Below, one piece after another: positions 34,189 to 43,701 of a DNA stretch of 64,000 nucleotides. The DNA is taken from assembly GCF_008905045.1 (NCBI RefSeq), contig NZ_VWMY01000020.1:1-64000 (forward strand). Direction: 5' to 3'. The stretch's first letter is position 1. Every line of letters begins with the position of its first letter. The position numbers were made by a program, and so were the translations under genes. Under the pieces are notes generated by a model, which was given only the letters and a program-made list of their open reading frames with translations, did not search any database and had not been told where the DNA came from. Origin of the DNA: Streptomyces albicerus (lineage in GTDB: Bacteria > Actinomycetota > Actinomycetes > Streptomycetales > Streptomycetaceae).

Positions 34189-34780
34189 TTCCAGGGTGGG
34201 ACGGATGCATGCGGTGCGTGGGCGTTCGCCCTGTGGAGAGCGTGCGTGGGCGTGGTGCGGGATCTGCCGTCGGTGATGTGGTTCGCGCGGTGGGGAGTGT
34301 GGGCCGGGTTGTACGGAGAGCCCGTGCGCCTGTACGGGGAGCCCGTGTTGCGGCGGTCCCCGGGGGGCGCCGGTGCGGCGCATCCACTCGTACGCGGGGA
34401 ATGTATGCCAGCGGCACGGTGACCGTACGCTGGTGATCGACCACAACCTGGTGGACGCGCCCGTCGCGCGCATCGGCTGAGGTGAGAGGGGCGTGCCGCC
34501 TCGGGGCGCCCTACCGGCGGGCAGGCGGGTACTGCACAGCCGGCGCACAGCCGTACTCCCCTGGACTGCCCGTGGAGCGCGGCCGTACTACTCCTGCACC
34601 ACTCCGGGGCCCGGGCTACTCCCAGGGGAGCCGTCTCTCAGGGGTGAACCCTCAGAGGGCCGGGGCCTCGCGTCCACCTTCAGTAGGTGGGGCCAGCCCC
34701 CCTCCTACAACCTGAGGCGGACACGGCTTCGGGACCTGCGGCCGATCCGCTGGAGTAGGGGTCGCTCCTAGCGTGGAGCC
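34189..34780. other. Intergenic region between the igr-like operon and the sigma factor, 592 bp
   Basis: No gene is convincing. An imperfect direct repeat GTACGGAGAGCCCGTG / GTACGGGGAGCCCGTG occurs at 34311-34349, and an open frame through it ends at about 34423. Another frame ends in DHNLVDAPVARIG at 34480. Either could be a decayed gene tail. The sigma-factor promoter must lie near the right edge. Confidence 0.35.
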
Positions 34781-35326
34781 ATGACCACACCCGTCTGCAC
34801 CAGCGCTTCGAATGCGGCGACGCGGACCCTTGCGTACCCGTCGTTCTCCTCGTACGTGAAGGCTCGCCAACCGGTGCTGCTGCGTACCGCGCGTTCGCTG
34901 ACCGCGAATCCGAGCGACGCGGAGGATCTGCTGCAGACCGCGCTGACGAAGACGTACGTCGCATGGGAGCGGATCGAGGACCACCGGGCGCTCGACGGTT
35001 ATGTGCGGCGGGCGCTGCTGAACACGCGGACGTCGCAGTGGCGGAAGCGGAAGGTCGACGAGTTCGCGTGCGACGAGCTGCCGGAGCCGGAGGCTCCGCC
35101 GGCGGGGGATCCGGCCGAGCAGCAGGCGCTGCATGACGCGATGTGGCGCGCGATCTTGAAGCTGCCCGCGCGGCAGCGGGCGATGGTCGTGCTGCGGTAC
35201 TACGAGGACCTGAGCGAAGCGCAGACAGCGGAGGTGCTGGGCGTGTCGATCGGTACGGTCAAGTCGGCCGTGTCGCGAGCGCTGGGAAAGCTGCGTGAGG
35301 ACCCCGAGCTCGGCCCGGTGCGCTGA
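34781..35326 (+). CDS. SigE-family ECF sigma factor
   Basis: 181 aa with sigma region 2 (LLRTARSLTANPSDAEDLLQTALTKTYVAWERI, about 35-80) and region 4 (LPARQRAMVVLRYYEDLSEAQTAEVLGVSIGTVKSAVSRAL, about 125-170). Belongs to the Streptomyces SigE-like ECF group. No anti-sigma factor gene is adjacent, so regulation is not evident from context. ATG at 34781. Confidence 0.88.
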   Translation: MTTPVCTSASNAATRTLAYPSFSSYVKARQPVLLRTARSLTANPSDAEDLLQTALTKTYVAWERIEDHRALDGYVRRALLNTRTSQWRKRKVDEFACDELPEPEAPPAGDPAEQQALHDAMWRAILKLPARQRAMVVLRYYEDLSEAQTAEVLGVSIGTVKSAVSRALGKLREDPELGPVR

Positions 35327-35558
35327 TCGGTCCAGCGCGTGATCGGCCCAGTGCGCTGAACGGCGCGGTGCCGTTGCCTTGGTCCGGCTCCGCTGCCGGG
35401 GCTCCGCCCCGGCCCCCCCGGCCCCCCCGTTCGACCCGAACGGCCTCGTCCTCAACCGCCCGTCGGGCTGACAGAGCCCACCTCAGGCGCACCCAACACA
35501 GAGCTCATCCCGGGGCAAGCAATCCTGTCGTGACGTGATCGATCATCCTGGACTAGTG

Positions 35559-35576
35559 ACATACCGCGCGGTATGT
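35559..35576. promoter_or_regulatory. 18-bp palindromic operator upstream of fadD
   Basis: Perfect palindrome ACATACCGCGCGGTATGT, 59 bp before the fadD start, within the 309-bp sigma-fadD gap. Typical TetR-family operator form; likely represses fadD until an acyl-CoA ligand is present. The rest of the gap holds GC-rich low-complexity sequence after the sigma gene and nothing else recognisable. Confidence 0.7.
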
Positions 35577-35635
35577 GAGCAGAATCAGCCCAACCCTTAC
35601 TACCGCGTAGGCAATGTCGCCCCCGGGAGGACGCC

Positions 35636-37291
<1,656 letters not shown>

Positions 37292-37332
37292 GGGTTGCTG
37301 AACCGCCTGTTTTCCGAGGCGTTTTAGGCCAG

Positions 37333-37382
37333 TACGTGGGTTGGGGCGCTGTTTCACGTGAAACAGCGCCCCAACCCACGTA
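37333..37382. other. 50-bp perfect palindrome with canonical parS at its centre
   Basis: TGTTTCACGTGAAACA at 37350-37365 is the canonical ParB-binding parS site. The symmetry extends perfectly to 25 bp on each side (37333-37382) through the arms CGTGGGTTGGGGCGC / GCGCCCCAACCCACG, with no unpaired spacer. It lies between the convergent fadD and PAS-receiver genes, so it may double as a bidirectional terminator. Confidence 0.92.
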
Positions 37383-37453
37383 TGCGAACGATCAGGGCGA
37401 GCCGACGCTCAGTTCCTGCGACGCACACGCCCAGTTCGTGCCGAAGCACACGT

Positions 37454-40400
37454 TCAGTTCGTGCCGATCCGTGCCAGCAGATCCACGATCCGCCCCTGTA
37501 CCTCGGCGCTCGTCGACCGTTCCGCGAGGAACAGGACCGTCTCCCCCGCCGCCAGGCGCGGCAGTTCCGTCTGATCGACGGCGGCGGTGTAGACGACGAG
37601 TGGGGTGCGGTTGAGCTGGCCGTTCGCGCGCAGCCAGTCGACGATTCCGGCACGGCGGCGGCGTACCTGCATCAGGTCCATCACGACCAGGTTCGGCCGC
37701 ATCTGCGAGGCCAGTGTGACGGCGTCCGCGTCGGACGAGGCCCGCGCGACCTGCATCCCGCGTCGCTCCAGCGTCGAGGTCAGCGCGAGGGCGATCTCCG
37801 CGTGCTCCTCGATGAGCAGGACGCGCGGCGGGTGCTGCTCGCTGTCCCGGGGCGCAAGGGCCTTGAGGAGTACGGCGGGGTCGGCGCCGTACGCAGCCTC
37901 ACGCGTCGCCTGGCCGAGGCCTGCCGTCACCAGGACCGGTACCTCGGCGGCGACGGCGGCCTGGCGCAGCGACTGGAGCGCCGTACGCGTGATCGGACCC
38001 GTGAGCGGGTCGACGAACAGCGCGGCCGGGAAGGCGGCGATCTGCGCGTCGACCTCCTCGCGCGAGTGCACGATGACGGGCCGGTAGCCGCGGTCGCTCA
38101 GCGCCTGCTGGGTGGTGACGTCCGGCGCGGGCCAGACCAGTAGCCGACGCGGGTTGTCCAGCGGCTCCGGGGGAAGCTCGTCGTCCATCGGCTGCGGCTG
38201 GGGCTGGTTCGCGACCTCGACCGCGCCGCCGGGGCCGTCGAGCGGCTCGGGGCCTTCGTCGGCGTTCTCGTCGGGGGCCCCTATGGCGTACGAACGGCCG
38301 GTGCCCTCGGTCGCGTTGGCCAGCCGGGACTGCGGCCCTGCGGCCTGCGGGTGCGGGCGGGCGGCCGTCTCCGTCTGCTCGGCACCGTCGGTGACGGGCT
38401 CGGTGCGGGTGCCGAGCTTACGGCGACGCCCGGAGCCGTTGGTCGCGTGCGGGGGAGGCGTGGGTGCCTGGGGCTGCGGCGCGGCACCGGTCTGCGCCGC
38501 GGGCTGGGCCTGGGCCTTGGCCTGCGCCTGGACCTGGGGCAGCGGCTGGGGCGCCTGGGACGCGGACCGGCTCGGCCGGGGCTGTTGCGCGTCGTTCATA
38601 CGGCGGCCGAACGGGACCCCCTGCCCGAGGGTACGGACGCTGATCGCGCGGCCCTGTGTCGAGTTGGGGTCGATGGCCGGCGGGGGCATGGCCTCGGCGG
38701 GGAGCGGCTGGGCGGCGCGGGGCTGCTCCTGGGCGGGAGCGGGTTCCGGGTCCGCCGGAGCATCGGCCGTGCCCGGCCAGGGCTGCGGAGCCGCGGCGGC
38801 TTCAGGCTGCTGCACGGGGACCCCGGCGCCAGAAGAGTCGGTTGCGCCGCCCGGCCAGGGCTGCGGGGGCGCGGCCGCGGCTGCGGTCGCGGGGATCTGG
38901 GGCGGCTGCGGCTGGGCGGTCTGCGCGGCCGCGGGAGCGCCCTGGGCGGGCGTAGCGGCTACCGGGACTCCGCCCGCGGGGCCGACAGGTCCTGCTGGGA
39001 TGGCCTGACCAGGGGCAGCCTGCGGCGGGAGAGCCTGTCCTGGGGTGCCCGGCTGGGGCATGCCCTGCGGAGGAACGGCCTGCCCGGGAACGGGAGCGGC
39101 CTGGGCAGGGGTGCTCTGACCTGGGGTTCCCTGCGCGGGTACGGGTGCGGGTGCGGGCTGTCCGGGGGCAGCCTGCGTGGGTGTGCCCTCGGCGGGGACG
39201 CCTTGCGCGGGGGGCAGCTGTCCGGGCATGGCCTGCCCGGGATCGCCTTGCACGGGGCCCAGCTGCGCAGGCACCCCTTGTCCGGGAACCGCCTGCCCTG
39301 GCATCAGCTGCCCAGGAATGCCCTGACCGGGCACACCAGACGGACCGGGCGCGGGGGGAGCACCCTGCACCGAGCCCACCTGCCCGGAAATCCCCGGTGC
39401 AGCGGCGGTGGCCCCATCGCCCTCGCCCGCCCCCTGGCGAGCTCGCCGACGCCCACCGGGCGCCTGCACCGGATGCGGCTGGGGCGGAGTGTGGTCCTCG
39501 GCCGGGTCGTGCAACGCCGCGTCGTGGCGCCCGTTGTCGGCCTGGGCCTGGGCGTGTGCCTGGGCCTGGGCCTGGGCCTGGGCCTGGGCCTGGGCCTGGG
39601 CGTGAGCCTGGCCGTGGGCTTCGGCGTGCTGAGCGGCGTACTCGGGAGAGCGGTCCGCCTCGGCCGGCGGCAGTGCGAACACCGAACGCGGCCCCGCTTC
39701 CTGGGCCGCCGCACGCTCCGCCGCAGCGGCCAGCGCACGGCGACGCCGCCCGGTCGGCTGAGCAGCCCCGCCACCACTGCCGCCCGCACTCGCCTCCGGA
39801 GAGGCAGAGGGAGAGGCAGAGGGAGAAGGAGCCGCGGGCAACGCCGCCGGCAGTGCCTGCGGCTCGACGTCGCGTCGCGCACGCCGTCCGCCACCGGGTG
39901 CGGGCACGCCCTGCGGAGGCACGGTCTCCCCGAGCCCCGTAGCCGCGGTACCCGCCGCATGCTCGGCCGCGGTCACGACCGCGCCCTCGGAGACTCCACC
40001 GCCTTCGGCAGGACTGGGCCGCCCACGCCTCCGTCCGGTCCCACCGGAGCCCTCGGCGCCGCCCTCATCCGCAGATGCCTGAGCCGGAAGCGCCGGCTGT
40101 GCCCCGTCCCCGGCGGCGCGCCTGCGCCGTCCGGTGGGCACGGCCGTCTCCGTCGAGGGCCCGACCTCGCTCTCCAGGAAGGCATCGACGGAAGCCCGCC
40201 TGGCCCGCCGTCGCCCGCCCCCCTGCGGGGAAGTCTGCTCGGGCAGCGCGACCGCGGAACCGACCGCACCACCGGGGCCCGACCCCCCGGCCCCGCCGCC
40301 GTCCGACGCCGAGCCCGAATCCACACCCGCGTCCGCACCCACACTCGCGTCGGCACCCGCACCGGGAGCAGGAACCGCCCCGGCCCCACCCCCGATAGGC

Positions 40401-42043
40401 ACCTCAAGGACGAACGCACTGCCGCTCATCCCGGGCACCTCATGCGTCTGCAGCACCCCGCCGTGCGCGCGCACGATTCCGCGCACGATCGGCTCGTGCA
40501 CCGGGTCTCCCCCGGTGTACGGCCCGCGCACCTCGATCCGTACGACCTCACCGCGCTGCGCGGCCGCCACGACGACCGTGTTGTCCATGTAGCCGCCGGC
40601 CGAGACCGGGGCGTTGCCCGTGGAGTCGACGCCCGCGACGTCCGCGACGAGATGCGCGAGCGCGGTCGCGAGCCGCTGCGGGTCGACCTCGGCCTCGATG
40701 GGCGGCGCGTGCACGGCGAACTGCACCCGCCCGGGCCCGATCAGCTCGACCGCCCCGTCGACACCGGCCGCGACGACCGCGTCCAGCATCACCTTCGTAC
40801 GGGTGACCGCCTCGGTCCCGGAGTCGAGGCGCTGGTAGGCGAGCACGTTGTCGACGAGCGTGGTGATCCGCGAGTAGCCGGCCGAGAGGTGGTGCAGCAC
40901 CTGGTTGGCCTCGGGCCACAACTGCCCGGCGTCGTCCGCGGCGAGGGCCGACAGCTCGCTCCGCAGCTGGTCGAGCGGTCCGCGCAGGGAACGCCCCAGG
41001 ACGGCGAGCAGCTGCTCGTGCCGGGCGGCCAGCGCCTCGAACCGGTCCTTCTCGCGCTCGGCGAGCGCCGCGTACCGGTCGTCGCCCGCGGCCAGTTCCT
41101 CCTCGTGCTGCTCGCGCAGCTCGGCGAGTTCCCTGCCGCGCTCCTCCCGGAGCGAGGCAAGCTCCGCCGTGTGCTCCTCGGCAGCCCGCGCGAGCTCCTC
41201 CTGATGCCGCTTGGCCTCGGTGTCCTTCTCCTGGGCGAGGGCGTCGTACGCACGCCGGTCCGTGAAGGTCATCACGGCCCCGACGAGCTGGTCCCCGTCC
41301 CGTACGGGCGCGGTGGTCAGATCGACCGGCACCTTGTCGCCGCTCTTGGACCACACCACCTGCCCGCGCACCCGGTGCTTGCGCCCGGAGCGCAGCGTGT
41401 CGGCGAGCGGCGACTCCTCGTACGGGAAGGGCTCGCCGTCGGCACGCGAGTGGAGCATCAGCGGGTGCAGTTCCTGCCCGCCCAGGTCGCTGGCACGGAA
41501 GCCGAGTATCTGAGCGGCGGCCGGGTTGACGAGAACGACTCGTCCCTCGGTGTCCGTCCCCACGACACCCTCGGAGGCGGCGCGCAGGATCATCTCCGTC
41601 TGCCGCTGAGAACGCGCCAGCTCGGCCTCTGTGTCGACGGTGCCGGAGAGGTCCCGTACGACGAGCATCAGCAGCTCATCGCTGGTGTAGCCGTAACCGT
41701 CGTACGCCTGCTGCCCGTTCTCCAGATTCGCGCTCGTGACCTCGACCGGGAACTCGCTGCCGTCGGTGCGGCGGGCGATCATCCGGGTCGGCCGGGTACG
41801 GCCGCTCGCGTCGACGGTGTCGGGCCGCCGCATGGTGCCGGGGATGAGCCGTGAGTCGAACTGCGGCAGCAGATCGAGCAGTCCGCGTCCGACGAGCGCG
41901 GTGCCCGGGGCCTCGAAGGCCTCCAGGGCGATGGTGTTGGCGTTGACGACCGTTCCATTGGCGTTGACCAGCACCAACGCGTCGGGAAGCGCGTCGAGTA
42001 TGGCTGCGAGGCGAGCAGCGCCTCGGGATGGCCTGCTGCTCAC
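37454..42043 (-). CDS. Giant PAS sensor with degenerate kinase core and C-terminal receiver domains
   Basis: 1529 aa. Two PAS domains (about 8-130 and 145-265), a coiled coil (275-345, repeated EEL/REE heptads), then a histidine-kinase-like region in which the H-box reads VLGRSLRGPLDQL and has no His, and a GHKL-like segment ending IVRAHGG...GSAFVLEVPIG. About 700 disordered residues follow, with (QA)n and collagen-like P-G-Q/V-P-G-Q repeats. Two receiver-like domains end the protein (about 1300-1395, degenerate; 1405-1529 with acceptor Asp in NLVVMDLMQV). Function unknown; probably a signalling scaffold. Soluble, no membrane helix. Monocistronic. Confidence 0.88.
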   Translation of the reverse strand: MSSRPSRGAARLAAILDALPDALVLVNANGTVVNANTIALEAFEAPGTALVGRGLLDLLPQFDSRLIPGTMRRPDTVDASGRTRPTRMIARRTDGSEFPVEVTSANLENGQQAYDGYGYTSDELLMLVVRDLSGTVDTEAELARSQRQTEMILRAASEGVVGTDTEGRVVLVNPAAAQILGFRASDLGGQELHPLMLHSRADGEPFPYEESPLADTLRSGRKHRVRGQVVWSKSGDKVPVDLTTAPVRDGDQLVGAVMTFTDRRAYDALAQEKDTEAKRHQEELARAAEEHTAELASLREERGRELAELREQHEEELAAGDDRYAALAEREKDRFEALAARHEQLLAVLGRSLRGPLDQLRSELSALAADDAGQLWPEANQVLHHLSAGYSRITTLVDNVLAYQRLDSGTEAVTRTKVMLDAVVAAGVDGAVELIGPGRVQFAVHAPPIEAEVDPQRLATALAHLVADVAGVDSTGNAPVSAGGYMDNTVVVAAAQRGEVVRIEVRGPYTGGDPVHEPIVRGIVRAHGGVLQTHEVPGMSGSAFVLEVPIGGGAGAVPAPGAGADASVGADAGVDSGSASDGGGAGGSGPGGAVGSAVALPEQTSPQGGGRRRARRASVDAFLESEVGPSTETAVPTGRRRRAAGDGAQPALPAQASADEGGAEGSGGTGRRRGRPSPAEGGGVSEGAVVTAAEHAAGTAATGLGETVPPQGVPAPGGGRRARRDVEPQALPAALPAAPSPSASPSASPEASAGGSGGGAAQPTGRRRRALAAAAERAAAQEAGPRSVFALPPAEADRSPEYAAQHAEAHGQAHAQAQAQAQAQAQAQAHAQAQADNGRHDAALHDPAEDHTPPQPHPVQAPGGRRRARQGAGEGDGATAAAPGISGQVGSVQGAPPAPGPSGVPGQGIPGQLMPGQAVPGQGVPAQLGPVQGDPGQAMPGQLPPAQGVPAEGTPTQAAPGQPAPAPVPAQGTPGQSTPAQAAPVPGQAVPPQGMPQPGTPGQALPPQAAPGQAIPAGPVGPAGGVPVAATPAQGAPAAAQTAQPQPPQIPATAAAAAPPQPWPGGATDSSGAGVPVQQPEAAAAPQPWPGTADAPADPEPAPAQEQPRAAQPLPAEAMPPPAIDPNSTQGRAISVRTLGQGVPFGRRMNDAQQPRPSRSASQAPQPLPQVQAQAKAQAQPAAQTGAAPQPQAPTPPPHATNGSGRRRKLGTRTEPVTDGAEQTETAARPHPQAAGPQSRLANATEGTGRSYAIGAPDENADEGPEPLDGPGGAVEVANQPQPQPMDDELPPEPLDNPRRLLVWPAPDVTTQQALSDRGYRPVIVHSREEVDAQIAAFPAALFVDPLTGPITRTALQSLRQAAVAAEVPVLVTAGLGQATREAAYGADPAVLLKALAPRDSEQHPPRVLLIEEHAEIALALTSTLERRGMQVARASSDADAVTLASQMRPNLVVMDLMQVRRRRAGIVDWLRANGQLNRTPLVVYTAAVDQTELPRLAAGETVLFLAERSTSAEVQGRIVDLLARIGTN
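39541..39600. repeat. CCTGGG hexanucleotide array
   Basis: Nearly uninterrupted CCTGGG units across 60 bp, encoding alternating Gln-Ala in the disordered linker of the PAS/receiver protein. Multiple of three, so copy-number change is in frame. Confidence 0.85.
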
Positions 42044-42232
42044 GAGACGCTTCCTCCCTGTTACCGCACCTTGCCGACCGCGGGGGCCATCTTGCCAACC
42101 GGTCCGCGACGTGTCACGCGAGGGAGTCTACGGGCAGTGGTTGCGCTCGCGACGCCGGATGAGAGGGAGGTCGCACGCAGAGGGGACGCAGAACGGACGC
42201 AGAAGGCACGGAGAACCTGTGACCACCCATTT

Positions 42233-42748
42233 TCATCCGCCGGAACCATGAGCGCGCTGTGCCATTCCTGTGTCACTCCTCTGCCGTTCCTGGGAACCGA
42301 GCTCCGGAAGCAGGGGCACGAGGGCGTCCCACCGCGCGATCTCGCACCCGTCACGGCGTTCGTACGTCGCGTCGACGGGCCGCCCGGCCCAGGTTCCGGT
42401 GACCCGCGCGGTGGCAGGACCGCCGTACTGCATCGTGCACATCCCGCCCGGCGCGGCCGGCGCGAAGGGGTCATTGCCCCACGAAGTCTTCTGGTCCAAC
42501 TGTTCGCAGGCGGCCGCGGCGTCGGGATGACTGCCACCCACGGGATGACAGTCCAGCTCGTACGTCCCGTCCATGCCGTCGCCCGCCTGGCTCACGGTCA
42601 CGGTCAGATGGTCGGTGCCGTCCGCACCGCTCACCGGCGGCGGCATCAGGGGAAGCGATTCGGCGTACGCGACCGGGGCCGCCGCGGACAGCGCGGCGAA
42701 GGAAGCGGCGGCGGAGGTGGCGACGGTGAGGGCGAGGCGGCGCAGCAT
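42233..42748 (-). CDS. Subtilisin inhibitor-like (SSI) secreted protein
   Basis: 171 aa. Signal peptide (MLRRLALTVATSAAASFAAL) followed by an SSI domain: YELDCHPVGGSHPDAAAACEQL with the first disulfide pair and GGMCTMQYGGP around the reactive loop, then WAGRPVDATYERRDGCE. By alignment with SSI (CPM-V), the P1 residue is the Met of CTMQ. The C-terminus is about 27 residues longer than in classical SSI (ELGSQERQRSDTGMAQ). Start at 42748, because the upstream in-frame part lacks a signal. SSI proteins inhibit secreted subtilisin-like proteases. Confidence 0.87.
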   Translation of the reverse strand: MLRRLALTVATSAAASFAALSAAAPVAYAESLPLMPPPVSGADGTDHLTVTVSQAGDGMDGTYELDCHPVGGSHPDAAAACEQLDQKTSWGNDPFAPAAPGGMCTMQYGGPATARVTGTWAGRPVDATYERRDGCEIARWDALVPLLPELGSQERQRSDTGMAQRAHGSGG

Positions 42749-43229
42749 GGAGGCTCCACGGGGTGCGGGCGGATTCGTGAGTGTCGGCCCGGGATGGACC
42801 GGGGAAGTGGGCAGCGGGCGGCGGAGGGACACGGGAGGGACCTTGGACGGATGGCGGAGGAACCGTGGACAGGTGCCGGAGGGACCTTTGAGGAGCTCTC
42901 TCCACGCGTTCCACGCGGACCCTCTGACTGACCCTGGCGAGCCCTGACGGAACCTGATCGGCCCTGGCGGCAGGTCCTGATCAGCTCTGACGGGTCCTGG
43001 CGGGTCCTGACGGATCTCTCGCCGTCCTCCTTCCGCCCCACTCCGTTCTTTCTCCGTCGGGGGCGCGCCCCCACTCCTCTAACGCCGTCCGGCCCATGAC
43101 GTTGCGCCACGGGGCCGTGCTTTGCCCTCGGCCCTTTTCGCCTAGTACCGTAGGGGGCGATTGGTGACACCCCACTCGGCTGTGTCATCATCTGCACGCA
43201 CCACTCGCGCTCGCGCGGGCGGTTGTGCT
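42749..43229. other. Intergenic region with degenerate short repeats, 481 bp
   Basis: Upstream of the inhibitor gene and of tRNA-Ser. From about 42930 to 43015 it holds variants of a 10-11-mer such as CCCTGACGG, CCCTGGCGG, TCCTGACGG and TCCTGGCGG. CTAGTACCGTAGGG at 43142-43155 is a plausible tRNA promoter element. No gene seen. Confidence 0.5.
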
Positions 43230-43320
43230 GGAGGCGTCGCCTAGTCCGGTCTATGGCGCCGCACTGCTAATGCGGTTTGGGACTTCAATCCCATCGAGGG
43301 TTCAAATCCCTCCGCCTCCG
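43230..43320 (+). tRNA. tRNA-Ser (anticodon GCT), second copy
   Basis: Class II tRNA: acceptor GGAGGCG/CGCCTCC, anticodon stem CCGCA-CTGCTAA-TGCGG giving GCT, variable arm TGGGA/TCCCA, T-arm GAGGG-TTCAAAT-CCCTC, discriminator G. Differs from the copy at 87-170 in most stems, so it is not a recent duplicate. Confidence 0.95.
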
Positions 43321-43551
43321 CCGAAGATCCCGAAGCCCTGGTCACCGACGACCGGGGCTTCGGCCGTTCCTTGATCGTTCCCGGGGGTCTCACGGGACCG
43401 CTCCCAGGGTCACTTCCAGGCCATTTCCGCAGGTCAGGCCGGGTTCGACAAACGGATTTCGCCTCACGCCGCCAGTCATGTAATGTTGTTCCCGCAACGC
43501 CGACCGGGCCGAAAAGCCCGGAAGGAAGAGCAAACACAACAGAACAGACAA

Positions 43552-43624
43552 GCACTCGTAGCTTAACGGATAGAGCATCTGACTACGGATCAGAAGGTTG
43601 CAGGTTCGAATCCTGCCGAGTGCA
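43552..43624 (+). tRNA. tRNA-Arg (anticodon ACG), AICE attachment site
   Basis: Class I tRNA: acceptor GCACTCG/CGAGTGC, anticodon arm TCTGA-CTACGGA-TCAGA giving ACG, T-arm GCAGG-TTCGAAT-CCTGC, discriminator A. It is intact because the element brought an identical 3' portion, which begins in the anticodon loop region at 43582. The displaced chromosomal 3' end is at 58730-58774. Confidence 0.96.
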
Positions 43625-43626
43625 CA
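43582..43626 (+). repeat. Attachment site attL (45-bp direct repeat, left copy)
   Basis: Begins ACTACGGATCAGAAGG and ends GCCGAGTGCACA; identical to 58730-58774. Covers the anticodon loop to the 3' end of tRNA-Arg plus two bases. Flanking bases differ between the two copies on both sides, which fixes the repeat length. Confidence 0.96.
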
Positions 43627-43631
43627 GGTCA

Positions 43632-43654
43632 GGGCCCCGTGTGATACGGGGCCC
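43632..43654. terminator. Terminator after tRNA-Arg / integrase
   Basis: Inverted repeat GGGCCCCGT (43632-43640) / ACGGGGCCC (43646-43654) followed by TGTTTC. Brought by the element; it ends tRNA-Arg transcription and lies downstream of the leftward integrase gene. Confidence 0.8.
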
Positions 43655-43701
43655 TGTTTCGTTGTCTCACATTTTCTCACGGGCGGCCGGTATGGACCCC
43701 C

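Noticed and set aside
34311..34423. Peptide deformylase fragment suggested by the string VRLYGEPVLRR
   Set aside because: The similarity covers only about ten residues, lies on an imperfect direct repeat, and no catalytic motif (GxGLAA, EGCLS, HExDH) follows.
39541..39600. CRISPR or minisatellite array
   Set aside because: Uniform hexamers without spacers, fully explained as Gln-Ala codons.
43230..43320. tRNA-Ser as the AICE attachment site
   Set aside because: The duplicated 45 bp at 58730-58774 match tRNA-Arg, not tRNA-Ser.
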